DNA from: CAYWMD01 sp964458575
GTDB lineage: Bacteria > Verrucomicrobiota > Verrucomicrobiia > Limisphaerales > JADLHS01
Length of the DNA: 52,807 nucleotides
Assembly: GCA_964458575.1 (NCBI GenBank)
Contig: CAYWMD010000047.1
Coordinates: 1 to 52,807, forward strand
Reading direction: 5' to 3'
Shown: in pieces, positions 52,366-52,807 of the stretch
Position numbering within the stretch: position 1 is the first letter of the stretch
How the letters are laid out: every line of letters starts with the position of its first letter
Made by a program: the position numbers and the translations under genes
The notes under the pieces: model-generated
What the model was told of the DNA's origin: nothing
The model's database searches: none
What the model saw: only the letters and a program-made list of their open reading frames with translations

Positions 52366-52695
52366 TTAGACTGTACGGTGGAATGTGGTATCACATTTCT
52401 CCCTTTCTTTTTGTGCAATCCGATAAGCAATCCAAGCCTGTCTCAATTCTAAAGCCAAAAAAACGCTCGCAAAGCCACTAGCGACGAGTATCAACGTTGT
52501 CCCTTCCACAACTGATGAACCATCTGATCCTACAATAACCACAGGTGGCCGCCAGAAGTAAAGCGCAGAAAAACCTCCTGCGATCAACTTGGCCAGTGTG
52601 AGCCCGCAAACGCTGCCAACAGCAACAAACAAAACGGTAGCTCGTGCCAGACGCCTACGTGCGAGATGAAGTTGGTTTGGTGGCGTGGGGCTCAT
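52366..52695 (-). CDS. Small two-helix membrane protein, probable gene-cassette product
   Basis: This 109-residue product is not recognised. It has two hydrophobic segments (ATVLFVAVGSVCGLTLAKLI and TTLILVASGFASVFLALEL) and basic or amphipathic ends (LHLARRRLAR and RIAQKEREK), so it is an inner-membrane protein with short loops. The Met at 52695 is chosen because it lies 3 bp downstream of a GTTAGAC box that ends an attC-like structure, the usual spacing in integron cassettes; further upstream, in-frame codons run through that structure. Base composition is visibly lower in G+C than the flanking genes. Its function cannot be inferred from sequence. Confidence 0.55.
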   Translation of the reverse strand: MSPTPPNQLHLARRRLARATVLFVAVGSVCGLTLAKLIAGGFSALYFWRPPVVIVGSDGSSVVEGTTLILVASGFASVFLALELRQAWIAYRIAQKEREKCDTTFHRTV

Positions 52696-52698
52696 GCA

Positions 52699-52790
52699 GT
52701 CTAACGACCCAAGCTCAGCGACCCGGCGCACGGGACGCAACGATTGCAACCGCGACGCTCCCGCCGGGTTCGCTGCAGCGCGAGGCTGTG
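52699..52790 (-). other. attC-like integron recombination site, left box degenerate
   Basis: Read on the minus strand, the site ends in GTTAGAC (52705-52699), fitting the core G-T-T-R-R-R-Y. Its two arms, CAGCGAACCCGGCG (52775-52762) and CGCCGGGTCGCTG (52728-52716), pair along their length with one unpaired base, the hallmark of attC folding. The opposite core box, expected as R-Y-Y-Y-A-A-C, reads GCCTCGC. The GGACTTTTTACACAGCCTC beyond it resembles an insertion-sequence end, so an element may have cut the site. Confidence 0.5.
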
Positions 52791-52807
52791 TAAAAAGTCC
52801 TGCATGG

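Overview
The window is about 60% G+C and densely coded. It is best read as a chromosomal segment from a free-living member of the Verrucomicrobiota (Pedosphaera/Limisphaera-like) or a close PVC relative. The main reasons are two pseudopilin-like proteins with the hallmark FTLIELLVVIAI start, Tat-exported Gfo/Idh/MocA and beta-propeller proteins, many secreted FG-GAP, HEAT and glycosidase proteins, a GxGYxYP protein, and frequent weak or absent Shine-Dalgarno sequences. The taxonomic call is inference, because no rRNA or other phylogenetic marker is present. I saw no tRNA, rRNA or CRISPR array.

Layout. 1-5350 (+): the 3' part of a DegT/StrS aminotransferase, a secreted GxGYxYP protein and a secreted six-hairpin glycosidase. 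5435-9114 (-): a GH38-like alpha-mannosidase and a TIM-barrel sugar isomerase. 9230-10555 (+): a ceramidase-like protein that converges on a GH42-like secreted glycosidase (10552-13050, -). 13051-13621 is a non-coding divergent promoter region. 13622-18636 (+): a Tat-exported oxidoreductase and a 1195-residue HEAT plus FG-GAP protein. 18773-19216 (-): a small VOC-like protein.

19474-27001 (+) is the most coherent block, six tightly spaced genes: cytoplasmic GH84 beta-N-acetylglucosaminidase, a GNAT acetyltransferase overlapping it by 4 bp, a secreted nucleotide-pyrophosphatase-type phosphodiesterase, a DegT/StrS aminotransferase, a PTS EIIC permease with no EIIA or EIIB, and an MFS transporter. 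A perfect 17-bp palindrome lies 40 bp upstream. I infer an amino-sugar uptake and processing operon. The GH84-GNAT pair has the same two parts as animal O-GlcNAcase.

27029-30866: a small anchored protein (-), a pseudopilin and a secreted (alpha/alpha)6 glycosidase-like protein (+) that carries a palindromic in-frame insertion. 30909-33552 (-): a split transketolase (two subunits) plus an SDR dehydrogenase. 33553-33921 is non-coding. 33922-43062 (+): secreted proteins (a 14-repeat FG-GAP propeller protein, a beta-helix protein, two proteins sharing an unrecognised duplicated module) and a second pseudopilin. 43086-52206 (-): a co-directional run of two beta-propeller hydrolase-like paralogues, two PhoD-type phosphoesterases, a DapA/NanA-family aldolase and a second ceramidase-like protein. 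52366 to the end: a small, lower-GC membrane-protein gene whose start codon sits next to an attC-like site, as in an integron gene cassette.

Taken together, the genes describe secreted breakdown of complex glycans or glycoconjugates (mannose, GlcNAc, amide-linked lipid or similar, phosphodiesters) followed by import and intracellular sugar conversion. No SusC/SusD pair, TonB receptor, sigma/anti-sigma pair or recognisable transcription regulator is encoded anywhere in the window.
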